Part shown: one piece after another, positions 8,850 to 18,297 of the stretch
Position numbering within the stretch: the stretch's first letter is position 1
Layout: each line of letters begins with the position of its first letter
NCBI GenBank assembly: GCA_017553505.1
Contig: JAFZLD010000025.1
Location: 124,001-188,000, forward strand
Length of the DNA: 64,000 nucleotides
DNA from: Lachnospiraceae bacterium
GTDB taxonomy: Bacteria > Bacillota > Clostridia > Lachnospirales > Lachnospiraceae
Direction: 5' to 3'
Position numbers and translations under genes: made by a program
Notes under the pieces: generated by a model
The model's input: the letters and a program-made list of their open reading frames with translations, nothing else
Told to the model about the DNA's origin: nothing
Databases searched by the model: none

Positions 8850-9929
8850 TTATTTAGTTTCTTTGGTCTCTTTGGGAGCCTCTTCCTCAAGTTTCTTAAA
8901 TACTATACAGTTGGGCTTCTCTATCTTAATCTCGGGACCGTTCATAATCAGAGTCTTTAGCTCAGGATCCACATTAAAGAATGTAAGAGTATCAGACTCG
9001 TTGTTACACGATACTAAGTGCTTACTGTCAGGGAAGAGCGATACATCCTTCGGATATTCACCACTTATAGGTAAGCAGAAGAGCTTCTCAAGTGTTCCGT
9101 CCTGCAAAATCTTATAAAGGCATACACTGTTGTCACCTGCATTGGAAGCGGTAATATACTTAAAGTCATAAGAAATATTTACGCTGCTGGCCGCATTACC
9201 CTTGGCATGATAATCGTTAAGAGTCGAGATGGTCTGAATCTTTTCGAATACAGGGTTGCCGTTTCCTTTATTTTCATAAGAGTATACATCAATATAATTT
9301 TTAAGCTCATGTACGATGTATAAATACTTGCCGGATTTGGAGAACTTTAAGTGTCTCGGAGCAGATTCCTGCTCGGAACGAATAATATCTACGAGCTTAA
9401 GCTTGCCGGTAGAGTGGTTCATGGAATATACGTTAACGTGATCCATGCCGAGGTCTGCTGCCAGGAGATATTCATTGTCACGGGTCATCTTTACGCAGTT
9501 TACGTGAGGATGGAAGTTTCTTTCGGAAACGGTACCCATACCCTTTAAATAGATTTCTTCGGTAATGTCGCCGACAGCTCCGCCGGGCTTTAATTTAAGA
9601 ACTGTAATCTTACCGTCGTGGTAACCTGCGACGAAGAGGAACTTGTCCTGATAATCTGTTGAAATGTAGCAGCCGCGCATACCGTTTATCGACTGCATAT
9701 TAACTTTCTTAAGCATACCGTCTGGAAGAATCTTGTAGCTTTCAACACCCAGGTCGGTAATTGTATAGAGGAATTTCTGACTGTGGGAAATGGTGATGTA
9801 AGAGGAGTTGGAAACTTCTACAACGCCTTTCTTGGTAAAGCGTCCTTTCTTCATATCCACATCAAAAATTGTTATACCGAACTTTTCGTTCTGGGTATAG
9901 CTTGATACATACGCAACGTATTTATTCAT
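8850..9929 (-). CDS. Seven-bladed beta-propeller lactonase-family protein (6-phosphogluconolactonase type)
   Basis: The 359 residues match the lactonase/Pgl beta-propeller family (YkgB-like), with repeated blade sequences. The diagnostic blocks are HPHVNCVKMTRDNEYLLAADLG and APRHLKFSKSGKYLYIVHEL. Some members hydrolyse 6-phosphogluconolactone; many are uncharacterised, so the substrate is not assigned here. The start codon overlaps the aroC stop by eight bases, so the two genes are translationally coupled on the minus strand. The C-terminal tail is lysine/glutamate rich. No signal peptide is visible, so it is probably cytoplasmic. Confidence 0.82.
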   Translation of the reverse strand: MNKYVAYVSSYTQNEKFGITIFDVDMKKGRFTKKGVVEVSNSSYITISHSQKFLYTITDLGVESYKILPDGMLKKVNMQSINGMRGCYISTDYQDKFLFVAGYHDGKITVLKLKPGGAVGDITEEIYLKGMGTVSERNFHPHVNCVKMTRDNEYLLAADLGMDHVNVYSMNHSTGKLKLVDIIRSEQESAPRHLKFSKSGKYLYIVHELKNYIDVYSYENKGNGNPVFEKIQTISTLNDYHAKGNAASSVNISYDFKYITASNAGDNSVCLYKILQDGTLEKLFCLPISGEYPKDVSLFPDSKHLVSCNNESDTLTFFNVDPELKTLIMNGPEIKIEKPNCIVFKKLEEEAPKETKETK

Positions 9930-10926
9930 CGATTTCTCCTTTGTAAAAAGAAACTACATTACTCATTTTGGAAGACATGTTGGCAAGCAACTCATCCGCA
10001 AGCACTATAGCGCACATAGCCTCCAAAACAGGAGCGACGCGCTTGACAATGCTGATATCGTGGCGACCTTTAATCTCAAGCGTTACAGGCTCACCCTTAT
10101 CGTTAACGGTCTTCTGAGGAAGTGAAATGGAAGGGGTAGGCTTAATATAAGCTTTAATGACTATATCGCCACCTGTACTCATACCACCGAGAACACCGCC
10201 GCAATGATTGGTCTTGGTAACAATCTTGCCGTTCTTATTGATAAACTCATCATTGTTTTTGCTTCCAAGTGTCTTGGAAGCTTTTATACCGTCTCCGAAT
10301 TCGATTGCTTTAACGGCTCCGACAGACATAATGGCGCGGGATAATAATCCGTCAAGCTTATCAAAAACAGGCTCGCCGAGTCCTGCCGGAACATTCTTAA
10401 TACGAAGACTTACGGTACCGCCTACGGAATCGCCTGCGGGAATGTCTTCTTTTAACACAGGTTCGGATTCAAAAGTCACGCCAAGGGGCTCAAGAATTTT
10501 CTTGGCAACTACACCTGCCGCTACACGGGCAGCGGTTTCACGTCCTGAAGAACGTCCGCCGCCGCGATGATCTCTGAAGCCATACTTCATATCATAAGTA
10601 AAGTCCGCATGACCGGGGCGATATGTATGCTCCAAATTATCATAAGACGGAGAGTGCTGGTCTTCGTTAAATATTATAAGTGATATGGGTGTACCGAGAG
10701 TTAACCCGTTATACACACCGGACATAATCTTTACGGTATCACTTTCTTTTCTCTTGGTGGAAACTTTGTCTGTAGAAGGACGACGTCTTGACATGTCGGT
10801 CAAAAAATCATCTTCGCATAATTTAATACCTGCGGGAACACCGTCCAAAACGGCGCCGATTGCCGCTCCGTGAGACTCGCCCCAGGTAGTTACTGTAAAT
10901 ATTTTCCCTATTGTTGAACCACTCAT
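9922..10926 (-). CDS. aroC: Chorismate synthase
   Basis: Converts 5-enolpyruvylshikimate-3-phosphate to chorismate, the last shared step of aromatic amino acid synthesis, using reduced FMN. The 334-residue protein opens with the family signature GKIFTVTTWGESHGAAIGAV and carries RPGHADFTYDMKYGFRDHRG followed by GGRSSGRETAARVAAG, plus the C-terminal RHDISIVKRVAPVLEAM block. The start at MSGSTIGK is chosen because an AAAGGA site lies about nine bases upstream. An ATG 12 codons further upstream has no site. It is coupled to the downstream lactonase-like gene. Confidence 0.95.
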   Translation of the reverse strand: MSGSTIGKIFTVTTWGESHGAAIGAVLDGVPAGIKLCEDDFLTDMSRRRPSTDKVSTKRKESDTVKIMSGVYNGLTLGTPISLIIFNEDQHSPSYDNLEHTYRPGHADFTYDMKYGFRDHRGGGRSSGRETAARVAAGVVAKKILEPLGVTFESEPVLKEDIPAGDSVGGTVSLRIKNVPAGLGEPVFDKLDGLLSRAIMSVGAVKAIEFGDGIKASKTLGSKNNDEFINKNGKIVTKTNHCGGVLGGMSTGGDIVIKAYIKPTPSISLPQKTVNDKGEPVTLEIKGRHDISIVKRVAPVLEAMCAIVLADELLANMSSKMSNVVSFYKGEIDE

Positions 10927-11092
10927 CGGTAATTGTCCTTTTTGCGTATTTTGTGTACTCATTTATAATAACATATGACAATTGTTAAACAAATAAAAAA
11001 TGTAAAAAATCGAGTGTGATTTAACGAAAGTTATGATATAGTATTTATGTGAAAAGAATGGCTGGGGGCAATGGGAATTTTCGAGGTGCGTT

Positions 11093-12130
11093 GTGAAGAA
11101 GACTTTTAAGGAGAAGGCTGTATCCAAAGCAGCCGGGCTTTCACGAAAGCACAAGTTTATGAAGCCATTTATTTTCCTGGTGCTGATTACCGTACTGGGC
11201 GTTTACAATGTAATAAAATATTTCGGAGGCAATGGCAAGAAGTACGTATCCATTGGCTTTGTTTTCGTGTTCTTTTTACTGTGTTCGAGCTTTACCAATG
11301 CCGATGCAATGAAGGAAGGCGAGGTATATCTTTCTTCGGCAGGCGGAGTGAATATTTACGAGGATTCTATTCCGCTTAATGAGGAGACGATACAGGATGT
11401 TTCGGAATTTGTTCAGTTAACAAATGATACTCCGGAGGATGAATATACTTCGGATGAATCCGCTGCATTGTCTGATTCCGACATGTTTTCTTTGGACGAT
11501 TTCCTGATGTCTTATACCTTGACAGATACCCCCGGAAACAAATCCGAAGGCGGCAAGGGCTTTTCCAAGGATGACTGGAGCCTGATTCTTGTTAACAAGA
11601 CTCATCCGATTCCCGACGATTACGAAGTTAAGCTTACAGTAATCAAGGGTAACATGCGGTGCGACGAGAGGGCGGTCGATCCCTTAAGAAGCATGCTCAA
11701 TGCGGCCAATTCCAAGGGTATCAGCCTTTATGTATGTTCTCCTTACAGAGACAACGATCGTCAGGTTATGCTGTTTAACAGAAGAATTGACCAGTATATG
11801 GCGAACGGCAAGTCTTATCTTGAAGCATTTAAGACTGCCTCTAAGGACGTTATCATTCCCGGATGCAGTGAACATCAGCTGGGTCTTGCTTTTGACATAG
11901 TATGCAGTTATCATTCGACTCTTGACTGGGAGTTCGGCGATACCGAAGCCGGCAAGTGGCTTCAGGAACATTGCGCAGAGTATGGTTTTATATTGAGATA
12001 CCCCAAGGGCAAGGAAAGCATTACGGGTATCGTATATGAGCCCTGGCACTTCAGATACGTAGGTATCGAAGCTGCCAAGTATATCATGGACAAGGGCATC
12101 ACACTTGAGGAGCTCTGGGAAGATTTTTAG
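11093..12130 (+). CDS. VanY-type D-alanyl-D-alanine carboxypeptidase, membrane-anchored
   Basis: Peptidoglycan peptidase of the M15B/VanY family, 345 residues, predicted to trim D-Ala from stem peptides outside the cell. Two hydrophobic segments near residues 24-43 and 54-75 anchor the protein; an acidic, Ser-rich linker follows. The catalytic domain keeps the zinc and catalytic residues: SEHQLGLAFD (His261, Asp268) and EPWH (Glu316, His319). The start codon is GTG with GAGGTG four bases upstream, a short spacing. The next gene, tgt, starts 15 bases after its stop. Confidence 0.88.
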   Translation: MKKTFKEKAVSKAAGLSRKHKFMKPFIFLVLITVLGVYNVIKYFGGNGKKYVSIGFVFVFFLLCSSFTNADAMKEGEVYLSSAGGVNIYEDSIPLNEETIQDVSEFVQLTNDTPEDEYTSDESAALSDSDMFSLDDFLMSYTLTDTPGNKSEGGKGFSKDDWSLILVNKTHPIPDDYEVKLTVIKGNMRCDERAVDPLRSMLNAANSKGISLYVCSPYRDNDRQVMLFNRRIDQYMANGKSYLEAFKTASKDVIIPGCSEHQLGLAFDIVCSYHSTLDWEFGDTEAGKWLQEHCAEYGFILRYPKGKESITGIVYEPWHFRYVGIEAAKYIMDKGITLEELWEDF

Positions 12131-12145
12131 CTTGAAAGGTATTAA

Positions 12146-13282
12146 ATGAATTACGAAATATTGAAAGAAGAAGGCCGCGCGAAAAGGGCGGTCTTTCATA
12201 CGGTTCACGGAGATATTCAGACTCCGGTTTTCATGAATGTGGGTACGGTTGCTGCTATTAAAGGCGCCGTTTCCACAATGGATCTTTATGATATAGGTTG
12301 TCAGGTTGAACTTTCCAATACATATCATCTTCATGTTCGCCCCGGAGATAAGGTTATTAAGGAACTCGGCGGTCTTCATAAGTTTATGAACTGGAAAAGA
12401 CCGATACTTACCGATTCCGGCGGATTTCAGGTATTTTCGCTTGCAGGACTTCGTAAGATTAAGGAAGAAGGCGTTACATTCCACTCGCATGTGGACGGTC
12501 GCATTATTTTTATGGGACCCGAGGAAAGCATGCAGATTCAGTCGAATCTCGGTTCTACCATAGCGATGGCTTTTGATGAATGCCCTTCAAGCGTGGCTGA
12601 GCGTAAGTATGTGGAAGACAGTGTTGCCCGTACCACAAGATGGTTAGAGCGCTGTCGCGTTGAAATGAACAGACTTAACAGTCTTGAGGATACGGTTAAT
12701 AAAAAGCAGATGCTTTTTGGCATTAACCAGGGCGCTATTTTTCCCGACATTCGTATCGAACATGCTAAGCGTATCAGCGAGATGGACTTGGATGGGTACG
12801 CTGTGGGCGGTCTTGCGGTCGGTGAGACTCACGAGCAGATGTATCATATTCTAGATGAAACGGTACCTTATCTTCCTAAGAACAAGCCTACTTACTTAAT
12901 GGGCGTAGGTACTCCCGCCAACATTCTTGAAGGCGTGGCAAGAGGTGTCGATTTCTTTGACTGCGTATACCCTTCGCGTAACGGTCGTCACGGACATCTG
13001 TATACCAATAAGGGCAAGATTAACCTTTTCAATGTTAAATACGAGAAGGATATGAGACCTATCGAGGAAGGTTGTCAGTGTCCTGCATGTAAGTCATATT
13101 CCAGAGCTTACATCAGACATTTGCTTAAGGCCAAGGAAATGCTTGGCATGAGATTATGCGTACTTCATAACCTGTATTTCTATAACACCATGATGGCGGA
13201 GATTCGAGACGCTCTCGATAACGGAAGTTTCGAAAAATATAAGAAATGCAAACTTGACAGCATGAGTGAAGGTTATGTATGA
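12146..13282 (+). CDS. tgt: tRNA-guanine transglycosylase
   Basis: Exchanges guanine-34 for preQ1 in the anticodon of tRNA-Asp, -Asn, -His and -Tyr on the queuosine pathway. The 378 residues show the active-site blocks LTDSGGFQVFSL and GVDFFDCVYPSRNGRHG (the two catalytic aspartates), MGVGTPANILEGVARG, and the zinc site CQCPAC with a later His. AAAGGT precedes the ATG. It is immediately followed by yajC, an arrangement often seen with the secDF/yajC region. Confidence 0.96.
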   Translation: MNYEILKEEGRAKRAVFHTVHGDIQTPVFMNVGTVAAIKGAVSTMDLYDIGCQVELSNTYHLHVRPGDKVIKELGGLHKFMNWKRPILTDSGGFQVFSLAGLRKIKEEGVTFHSHVDGRIIFMGPEESMQIQSNLGSTIAMAFDECPSSVAERKYVEDSVARTTRWLERCRVEMNRLNSLEDTVNKKQMLFGINQGAIFPDIRIEHAKRISEMDLDGYAVGGLAVGETHEQMYHILDETVPYLPKNKPTYLMGVGTPANILEGVARGVDFFDCVYPSRNGRHGHLYTNKGKINLFNVKYEKDMRPIEEGCQCPACKSYSRAYIRHLLKAKEMLGMRLCVLHNLYFYNTMMAEIRDALDNGSFEKYKKCKLDSMSEGYV

Positions 13283-13327
13283 TAATTCTTGCGGGTTTTA
13301 AGCCCGATATTATTTGGAGGTATATCT

Positions 13328-13654
13328 ATGAATTTGTTATTAACAGCTGCCGCAGCCGGCGGTGAGGCTTCTGTAGGAATGTCTTTGGTTTCAATGCTTA
13401 TAATGATTGTTCCTTTTGGTCTTCTTTTTTACTTTATGCTTGTAAGACCTCAGAAGAAAGAGCAGAAGCGTTTTAATGAAATGATGTCAGGCCTTGAAGT
13501 AGGCGATGTTATCGTTACCACCGGAGGTTTCTACGGCGTTGTAATCGATATTTCCGAAGAAGATGTTATCGTTGAATTCGGTAACAACAAGAACTGCCGT
13601 ATTCCCATGCGTAAGACAGCTATTGCTCAGGTTGAGAAGGCTGAACAGCAGTAA
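13328..13654 (+). CDS. yajC: Preprotein translocase subunit YajC
   Basis: Small Sec accessory protein, 108 residues, with one N-terminal membrane segment (SMLIMIVPFGLLFYFMLV) directly followed by the hallmark RPQKKEQKRFNEMMSGLEVGD and a small beta domain with VVTTGGFYGVV. The start at MNLLLTAAA is preferred because TTGGAGG lies about seven bases upstream. It follows tgt closely and ends at a terminator. Confidence 0.94.
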   Translation: MNLLLTAAAAGGEASVGMSLVSMLIMIVPFGLLFYFMLVRPQKKEQKRFNEMMSGLEVGDVIVTTGGFYGVVIDISEEDVIVEFGNNKNCRIPMRKTAIAQVEKAEQQ

Positions 13655-13664
13655 TATGACTTTT

Positions 13665-13701
13665 ATCCCCTTAAGCTTATGAACTTAAGGGGATTTTTTT
13701 A
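13665..13701 (+). terminator. Intrinsic terminator after yajC
   Basis: An 11-bp stem (13665-13675 with 13684-13694), an 8-base loop and a run of seven T residues follow the yajC stop codon. Confidence 0.85.
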
Positions 13702-13753
13702 TACATATATCTGTATACATGTATATAAGAATTAAATTTATCACGATTTTATA

Positions 13754-13782
13754 TTGAAAATATATTCGAAATGTAATATGAT
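13754..13782 (+). promoter_or_regulatory. Sigma-A promoter of the leuB-ilvD-ilvB operon
   Basis: TTGAAA (13754-13759) and TATGAT (13777-13782) are separated by exactly 17 bases, about 50 bases upstream of leuB. The leader is too short for a T-box or a leucine attenuator. Confidence 0.6.
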
Positions 13783-13830
13783 TAGTTTCATACTGTACTA
13801 CGTTAAATCATAAAACGCACGAGGGTAGTT

Positions 13831-14913
13831 ATGGAATTCAATATTACATGCATTCCGGGTGACGGAATCGGTCCCGAGATAGTATCTCAGGCCAAGATTA
13901 TTCTTGATAAAGTCGCAGACAAATTCAATCACAAATTTAACTATAAAGATATTCTGATGGGCGGAGCATCAATCGATGTTCACGGAATTCCGCTTACAGA
14001 TGAGGCAATAACAGATGCCAAGGCCGCGGATGCGGTACTTATGGGTTCGATAGGCGGTGATACCAACACATCACCCTGGTATAAGCTCGAGCCTTCCAAG
14101 CGTCCCGAGGCAGGCCTTCTTAAGATAAGGAAAGAACTCGGCCTTTTTGCCAACCTTCGCCCTGCACTACTTTACAAGGAGCTTTCCGATGCTTGCGTAC
14201 TCAAAAAAGAAGTGAGTGACAACGGATTTGACCTTATAATAGTAAGAGAGCTTACCGGCGGTCTTTATTTTGGCAAGCGCGAGACTGTTATCAAGGATGG
14301 TATTAAGGAAGCTACAGATACTCTTACATATAATGAAAAAGAAATAAGAAGAATAGCAATCAAAGCTTTTGAAATAGCAATGAAACGTCGTAAGAAAGTT
14401 ACGAGTGTCGATAAGGCCAATGTACTCGATTCATCCAGACTTTGGCGCGAAGTGGTCAATGAAGTGGCCAAGGACTATCCGGAAGTAAAGGTAGAGCATA
14501 TGCTTGTCGACAACTGCGCAATGCAGCTTGTTAAGGATCCCGGACAGTTCGATGTGATTCTTACGGAGAATATGTTTGGAGATATTCTTTCGGACGAAGC
14601 CAGCATGATTACAGGCTCAATCGGAATGCTTGCAAGTGCGAGCCTTAACGAGACCAAATTCGGCCTCTACGAGCCCAGCCATGGCTCTGCACCGGATATT
14701 GCGGGTAAAGATATAGCCAATCCCATAGCGACCGTTTTAAGCGCCGCTATGATGCTTAGATTCAGCCTTGATCTTAACAAGGAGGCTGATGCAATAGAGG
14801 CAGCTGTTCAGAAAGTTTTGGAAGACGGTTACAGAACCGGCGATATTTACACCGAAGGCTTTAAGAAGGTGGGCTGTTCCGAAATGGGCAAGCTTATTGC
14901 CGACAGAATTTAG
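13831..14913 (+). CDS. leuB: 3-isopropylmalate dehydrogenase
   Basis: NAD-dependent oxidative decarboxylase of leucine synthesis, 360 residues. It starts with CIPGDGIGPEIV and carries the substrate loop (LRPALLYKELSDACVL), the block ENMFGDILSDEASMI with metal-binding aspartates, and the cofactor-binding stretch EPSHGSAPDIAGKDIANP. GAGG precedes the ATG. First gene of leuB-ilvD-ilvB; the other leucine genes, leuC and leuD, are about 33 kb away, and leuA is absent from the window. Confidence 0.96.
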   Translation: MEFNITCIPGDGIGPEIVSQAKIILDKVADKFNHKFNYKDILMGGASIDVHGIPLTDEAITDAKAADAVLMGSIGGDTNTSPWYKLEPSKRPEAGLLKIRKELGLFANLRPALLYKELSDACVLKKEVSDNGFDLIIVRELTGGLYFGKRETVIKDGIKEATDTLTYNEKEIRRIAIKAFEIAMKRRKKVTSVDKANVLDSSRLWREVVNEVAKDYPEVKVEHMLVDNCAMQLVKDPGQFDVILTENMFGDILSDEASMITGSIGMLASASLNETKFGLYEPSHGSAPDIAGKDIANPIATVLSAAMMLRFSLDLNKEADAIEAAVQKVLEDGYRTGDIYTEGFKKVGCSEMGKLIADRI

Positions 14914-14928
14914 GAGGATTATTACACT

Positions 14929-16602
14929 ATGAAGAGTGATAACGTTAAATGTGGTACCCAGCAGGCACCCCACAGAAGTTTGTTTAATGCACTTGGATTT
15001 ACCGAGGAAGAAAGAAAGCGCCCGATGATCGGTATTGTTTCTTCTTACAACGAAATAGTACCCGGACACATGAACCTTGATAAAATTGTTGAAGCCGTAA
15101 AGATGGGCGTTGCAATGGCAGGCGGTATGCCTGTTGTATTCCCTGCAATCGCTGTTTGTGACGGTATTGCAATGGGTCATATCGGCATGAAGTATTCTTT
15201 GGTCACCAGAGACCTTATAGCAGACTCTACTGAGTGTATGGCTATTGCTCATCAGTTTGACGGACTTGTAATGGTTCCCAACTGTGACAAGAACGTGCCC
15301 GGATTGCTTATGGCTGCAGCAAGAGTCAATATACCTACGATTTTCGTATCAGGCGGCCCCATGCTTGCAGGACACGTAAAGGGACAGAAGAGAAGCCTTT
15401 CATCAATGTTTGAGGCTGTAGGCGCTGTTGCTGCCGATAAGATGACCATGGACGAACTCTGCGAATTCGAAGAGAAGGTATGCCCTACATGCGGATCTTG
15501 TTCAGGTATGTACACCGCTAACTCTATGAACTGCTTAACAGAAGCACTCGGTATGGGCCTTCGCGGTAATGGTACTATTCCTGCTGTGTACAGTGAGAGA
15601 ATTCGTCTTGCCAAGCACGCAGGTATGCAGATAGTTGAACTTGTTAACAAGAACATTCGTCCCAGAGACATCATGACTAAGGACGCATTTCTTAATGCAC
15701 TTACCACCGACATGGCTCTCGGATGTTCTACCAACTCCATGCTTCACCTTCCGGCCATCGCCAATGAAGCAGGTGTTGACTTAAACCTTGATATTGCCAA
15801 CGAACTTTCGGCCAAGACACCGAATCTTTGCCACCTTGCACCCGCAGGCCCTACTTATATGGAAGACCTTAATGAAGCCGGCGGCGTATATGCAGTACTC
15901 AAGGAACTTACCAAAAAGAACCTTCTTAACCTTGATGTCATGACCGTTACGGGCAAGACTATGGGTGAGAATATAAAGAACGCAGTTAACCTTAATCCCG
16001 AAGTAATCAGACCTGTAGAGAATCCTTATTCAACCACAGGCGGTATTGCGGTACTTAAGGGTAACCTTGCTCCGGACGGTTCTGTAGTAAAGCGTTCGGC
16101 AGTTGTGCCTGAAATGCTTGAACATACAGGTCCCGCAAGAGTATTTGACTGTGAAGAAGATGCTATCAGCGCTATTAAGGGTGGCAAAATTGTACCCGGC
16201 GATGTAGTTGTTATACGTTACGAAGGTCCTAAAGGCGGTCCCGGTATGAGAGAGATGCTTAATCCTACCTCGGCAATCGCAGGTATGGGTCTCGGCGCTT
16301 CTGTAGCCCTTATTACCGACGGTAGATTTTCAGGTGCTTCAAGAGGCGCTTCCATAGGTCACGTATCACCTGAAGCCGCACTTGGCGGACCGATTGCTTT
16401 TGTTAACGAAGGTGATATGATTCACATTAACATTAACGAAAATCTTATCGAACTTCTGGTGGATGATGCCGAGCTTGAAAAGCGTAAAGTCGGCTTTGTG
16501 CCCAAAGAAACCGATATTAAGTCAGGCTATTTACTTAGATACAGAGAACTTGTTACAAGTGCTGCCAAGGGTGCGGTACTTAAAGTTCCGGGTAAGAACT
16601 AA
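14929..16602 (+). CDS. ilvD: Dihydroxy-acid dehydratase
   Basis: Fe-S dehydratase forming the 2-keto acid precursors of valine and isoleucine; 557 residues, as expected. Cluster cysteines are seen in [10 protein letters not shown] and [16 protein letters not shown], and the C-terminal block [19 protein letters not shown] is diagnostic. AGGAGGATT lies in the 15-base gap after leuB, and ilvB follows 11 bases downstream, so the three genes form an operon. Confidence 0.97.
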   Translation: MKSDNVKCGTQQAPHRSLFNALGFTEEERKRPMIGIVSSYNEIVPGHMNLDKIVEAVKMGVAMAGGMPVVFPAIAVCDGIAMGHIGMKYSLVTRDLIADSTECMAIAHQFDGLVMVPNCDKNVPGLLMAAARVNIPTIFVSGGPMLAGHVKGQKRSLSSMFEAVGAVAADKMTMDELCEFEEKVCPTCGSCSGMYTANSMNCLTEALGMGLRGNGTIPAVYSERIRLAKHAGMQIVELVNKNIRPRDIMTKDAFLNALTTDMALGCSTNSMLHLPAIANEAGVDLNLDIANELSAKTPNLCHLAPAGPTYMEDLNEAGGVYAVLKELTKKNLLNLDVMTVTGKTMGENIKNAVNLNPEVIRPVENPYSTTGGIAVLKGNLAPDGSVVKRSAVVPEMLEHTGPARVFDCEEDAISAIKGGKIVPGDVVVIRYEGPKGGPGMREMLNPTSAIAGMGLGASVALITDGRFSGASRGASIGHVSPEAALGGPIAFVNEGDMIHININENLIELLVDDAELEKRKVGFVPKETDIKSGYLLRYRELVTSAAKGAVLKVPGKN

Positions 16603-16613
16603 GGAGGACAGAC

Positions 16614-18287
16614 ATGCTTTTGACAGGTGCGGAAATTGTTGTTGAATGTTTGAAAGAACAGGGAGTAGATACCGTATTCGGATATCCGGGCGGTACAATC
16701 CTTAACGTTTATGACGCTTTATACAACCATAGCGAGATAAGACATATTCTTACAAGCCACGAGCAGGGTGCATCACATGCAGCCGACGGTTATGCAAGAT
16801 CTACCGGCAAGGTAGGCGTATGCATGGCTACATCAGGTCCCGGTGCCACCAACCTTGTTACAGGTATCGCTACAGCTTATATGGATTCTGTTCCGATGGT
16901 GGCAATTACTGCCAACGTTGTTCTTCCCTGGCTCGGTAAGGATACCTTCCAGGAAGTAGATATAGCCGGTGTGACCATGCCTATTACCAAACACGGTTAC
17001 ATTGTTAAGAATGTCAAAGAACTTGCTGACACTATCAGAAAGGCATTTACTATTGCAAAGAGCGGCCGTCCCGGACCGGTTCTTGTAGATATTACCAAAG
17101 ATGTAACGGCCGCCAAATGCGAGTATACGCCCAAGGCGCCCGAGAAAGTTACAAGAATAGATAAATTTACGGACGAAGACATAAACAGGGTTATTAAGCT
17201 TATACAGGGCTCTAAGAAGCCTTTTATATACGTAGGTGGCGGTGCTATTGCCAGCGATGCTCAGAAAGAAGTTAAGGAGTTTGCTGAGCTTGTTGATGCT
17301 CCCGTATGTGACACTCTTATGGGGAAGGGCGCTTTTGACGGATGCGATAAGAGATACACCGGCATGATTGGTATGCACGGTACCAAGGCATCTAACTTAG
17401 GTGTAAGTGATTGTGACCTTCTTATCGCGCTTGGAGCAAGATTCTCGGATCGTGTAGTCGGTAACGTTAAGACGTTTGCTTCCAAGGCCAAGGTTATTCA
17501 TTTTGACATAGACGCTGCTGAAATCGATAAGAATATCAAGACCAAAGCCAGCGTTATCGGTGACTTGAAGTCGGCACTTAAGAAAGTTAACAAGCTTCTT
17601 CCCAAGCAGGACCACAGCGAGTGGATGCAGCATATTTATGAGTTGAAAGAAAAATATCCTCTCGGATACGACCACTCAAAGCTTACATGTCCATTCGTTA
17701 TGGAAGAGATTGACAGAATTACCAAGGGTGATGCAATTATTACTACGGATGTAGGTCAGCATCAGATTTGGGCTTCACAGTACTATCATTACACCAAGCC
17801 CCGTACATTCCTTTCTTCGGGCGGACTTGGAACCATGGGCTACGGCTTAGGCGCTTGTATCGGTGCCAAGGTTGGTAATCCCAAGAAGCTTTGTATCAAC
17901 ATTGCGGGTGACGGCTGCTTCAGAATGAACATGAACGAGCTTGCAACCGCTTCAAGATTTGATATTCCGATTATTCAGGTTATTATCAATAACCACGTAC
18001 TCGGCATGGTAAGACAGTGGCAGACCCTTTTCTACGAGGGAAGATACTCACAGACCGTGCTTAACGACAAGGTTGATTTTTGCAAGGTAGCTGAAGGTTT
18101 GGGCTGTGATGCTTATAAAGTTACCAAGAAAGAAGAATTCGCGCCTGCACTTGAAAAGGCTATCAAGAATAACAGACCTTGCATTATCGAATGCGTAATT
18201 AACGAAGACGACAAGGTGTTCCCTATGGTTCCCGGCGGTTCACCTCTCAGCGATGTATTTGATGAAAAGGATTACGAAAAAAGGTAA
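16614..18287 (+). CDS. ilvB: Acetolactate synthase large subunit (copy 1)
   Basis: Thiamine-diphosphate enzyme condensing pyruvate to acetolactate. The 557-residue protein has the catalytic glutamate at residue 50 (TSHEQGASHAADGYA), the flavin/dimer region, and the TPP motif starting at GDGCFRMNMNELATA and reaching NNHVLGMVRQWQ. This ending (MVRQWQ...YSQT) is typical of the regulated anabolic enzyme. An AAGGAGGA site precedes the ATG. No small-subunit gene lies beside it; two lie at 44.4-45.4 kb next to a second large subunit. Confidence 0.95.
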   Translation: MLLTGAEIVVECLKEQGVDTVFGYPGGTILNVYDALYNHSEIRHILTSHEQGASHAADGYARSTGKVGVCMATSGPGATNLVTGIATAYMDSVPMVAITANVVLPWLGKDTFQEVDIAGVTMPITKHGYIVKNVKELADTIRKAFTIAKSGRPGPVLVDITKDVTAAKCEYTPKAPEKVTRIDKFTDEDINRVIKLIQGSKKPFIYVGGGAIASDAQKEVKEFAELVDAPVCDTLMGKGAFDGCDKRYTGMIGMHGTKASNLGVSDCDLLIALGARFSDRVVGNVKTFASKAKVIHFDIDAAEIDKNIKTKASVIGDLKSALKKVNKLLPKQDHSEWMQHIYELKEKYPLGYDHSKLTCPFVMEEIDRITKGDAIITTDVGQHQIWASQYYHYTKPRTFLSSGGLGTMGYGLGACIGAKVGNPKKLCINIAGDGCFRMNMNELATASRFDIPIIQVIINNHVLGMVRQWQTLFYEGRYSQTVLNDKVDFCKVAEGLGCDAYKVTKKEEFAPALEKAIKNNRPCIIECVINEDDKVFPMVPGGSPLSDVFDEKDYEKR

Positions 18288-18297
18288 AGCGTAGTTT

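Noticed and set aside
11684-12490. Long open frame on the minus strand opposite the VanY-type gene and tgt
   Set aside because: It is entirely antisense to two well-supported genes, has no recognisable protein and no ribosome binding site; it is a shadow of their codon use.
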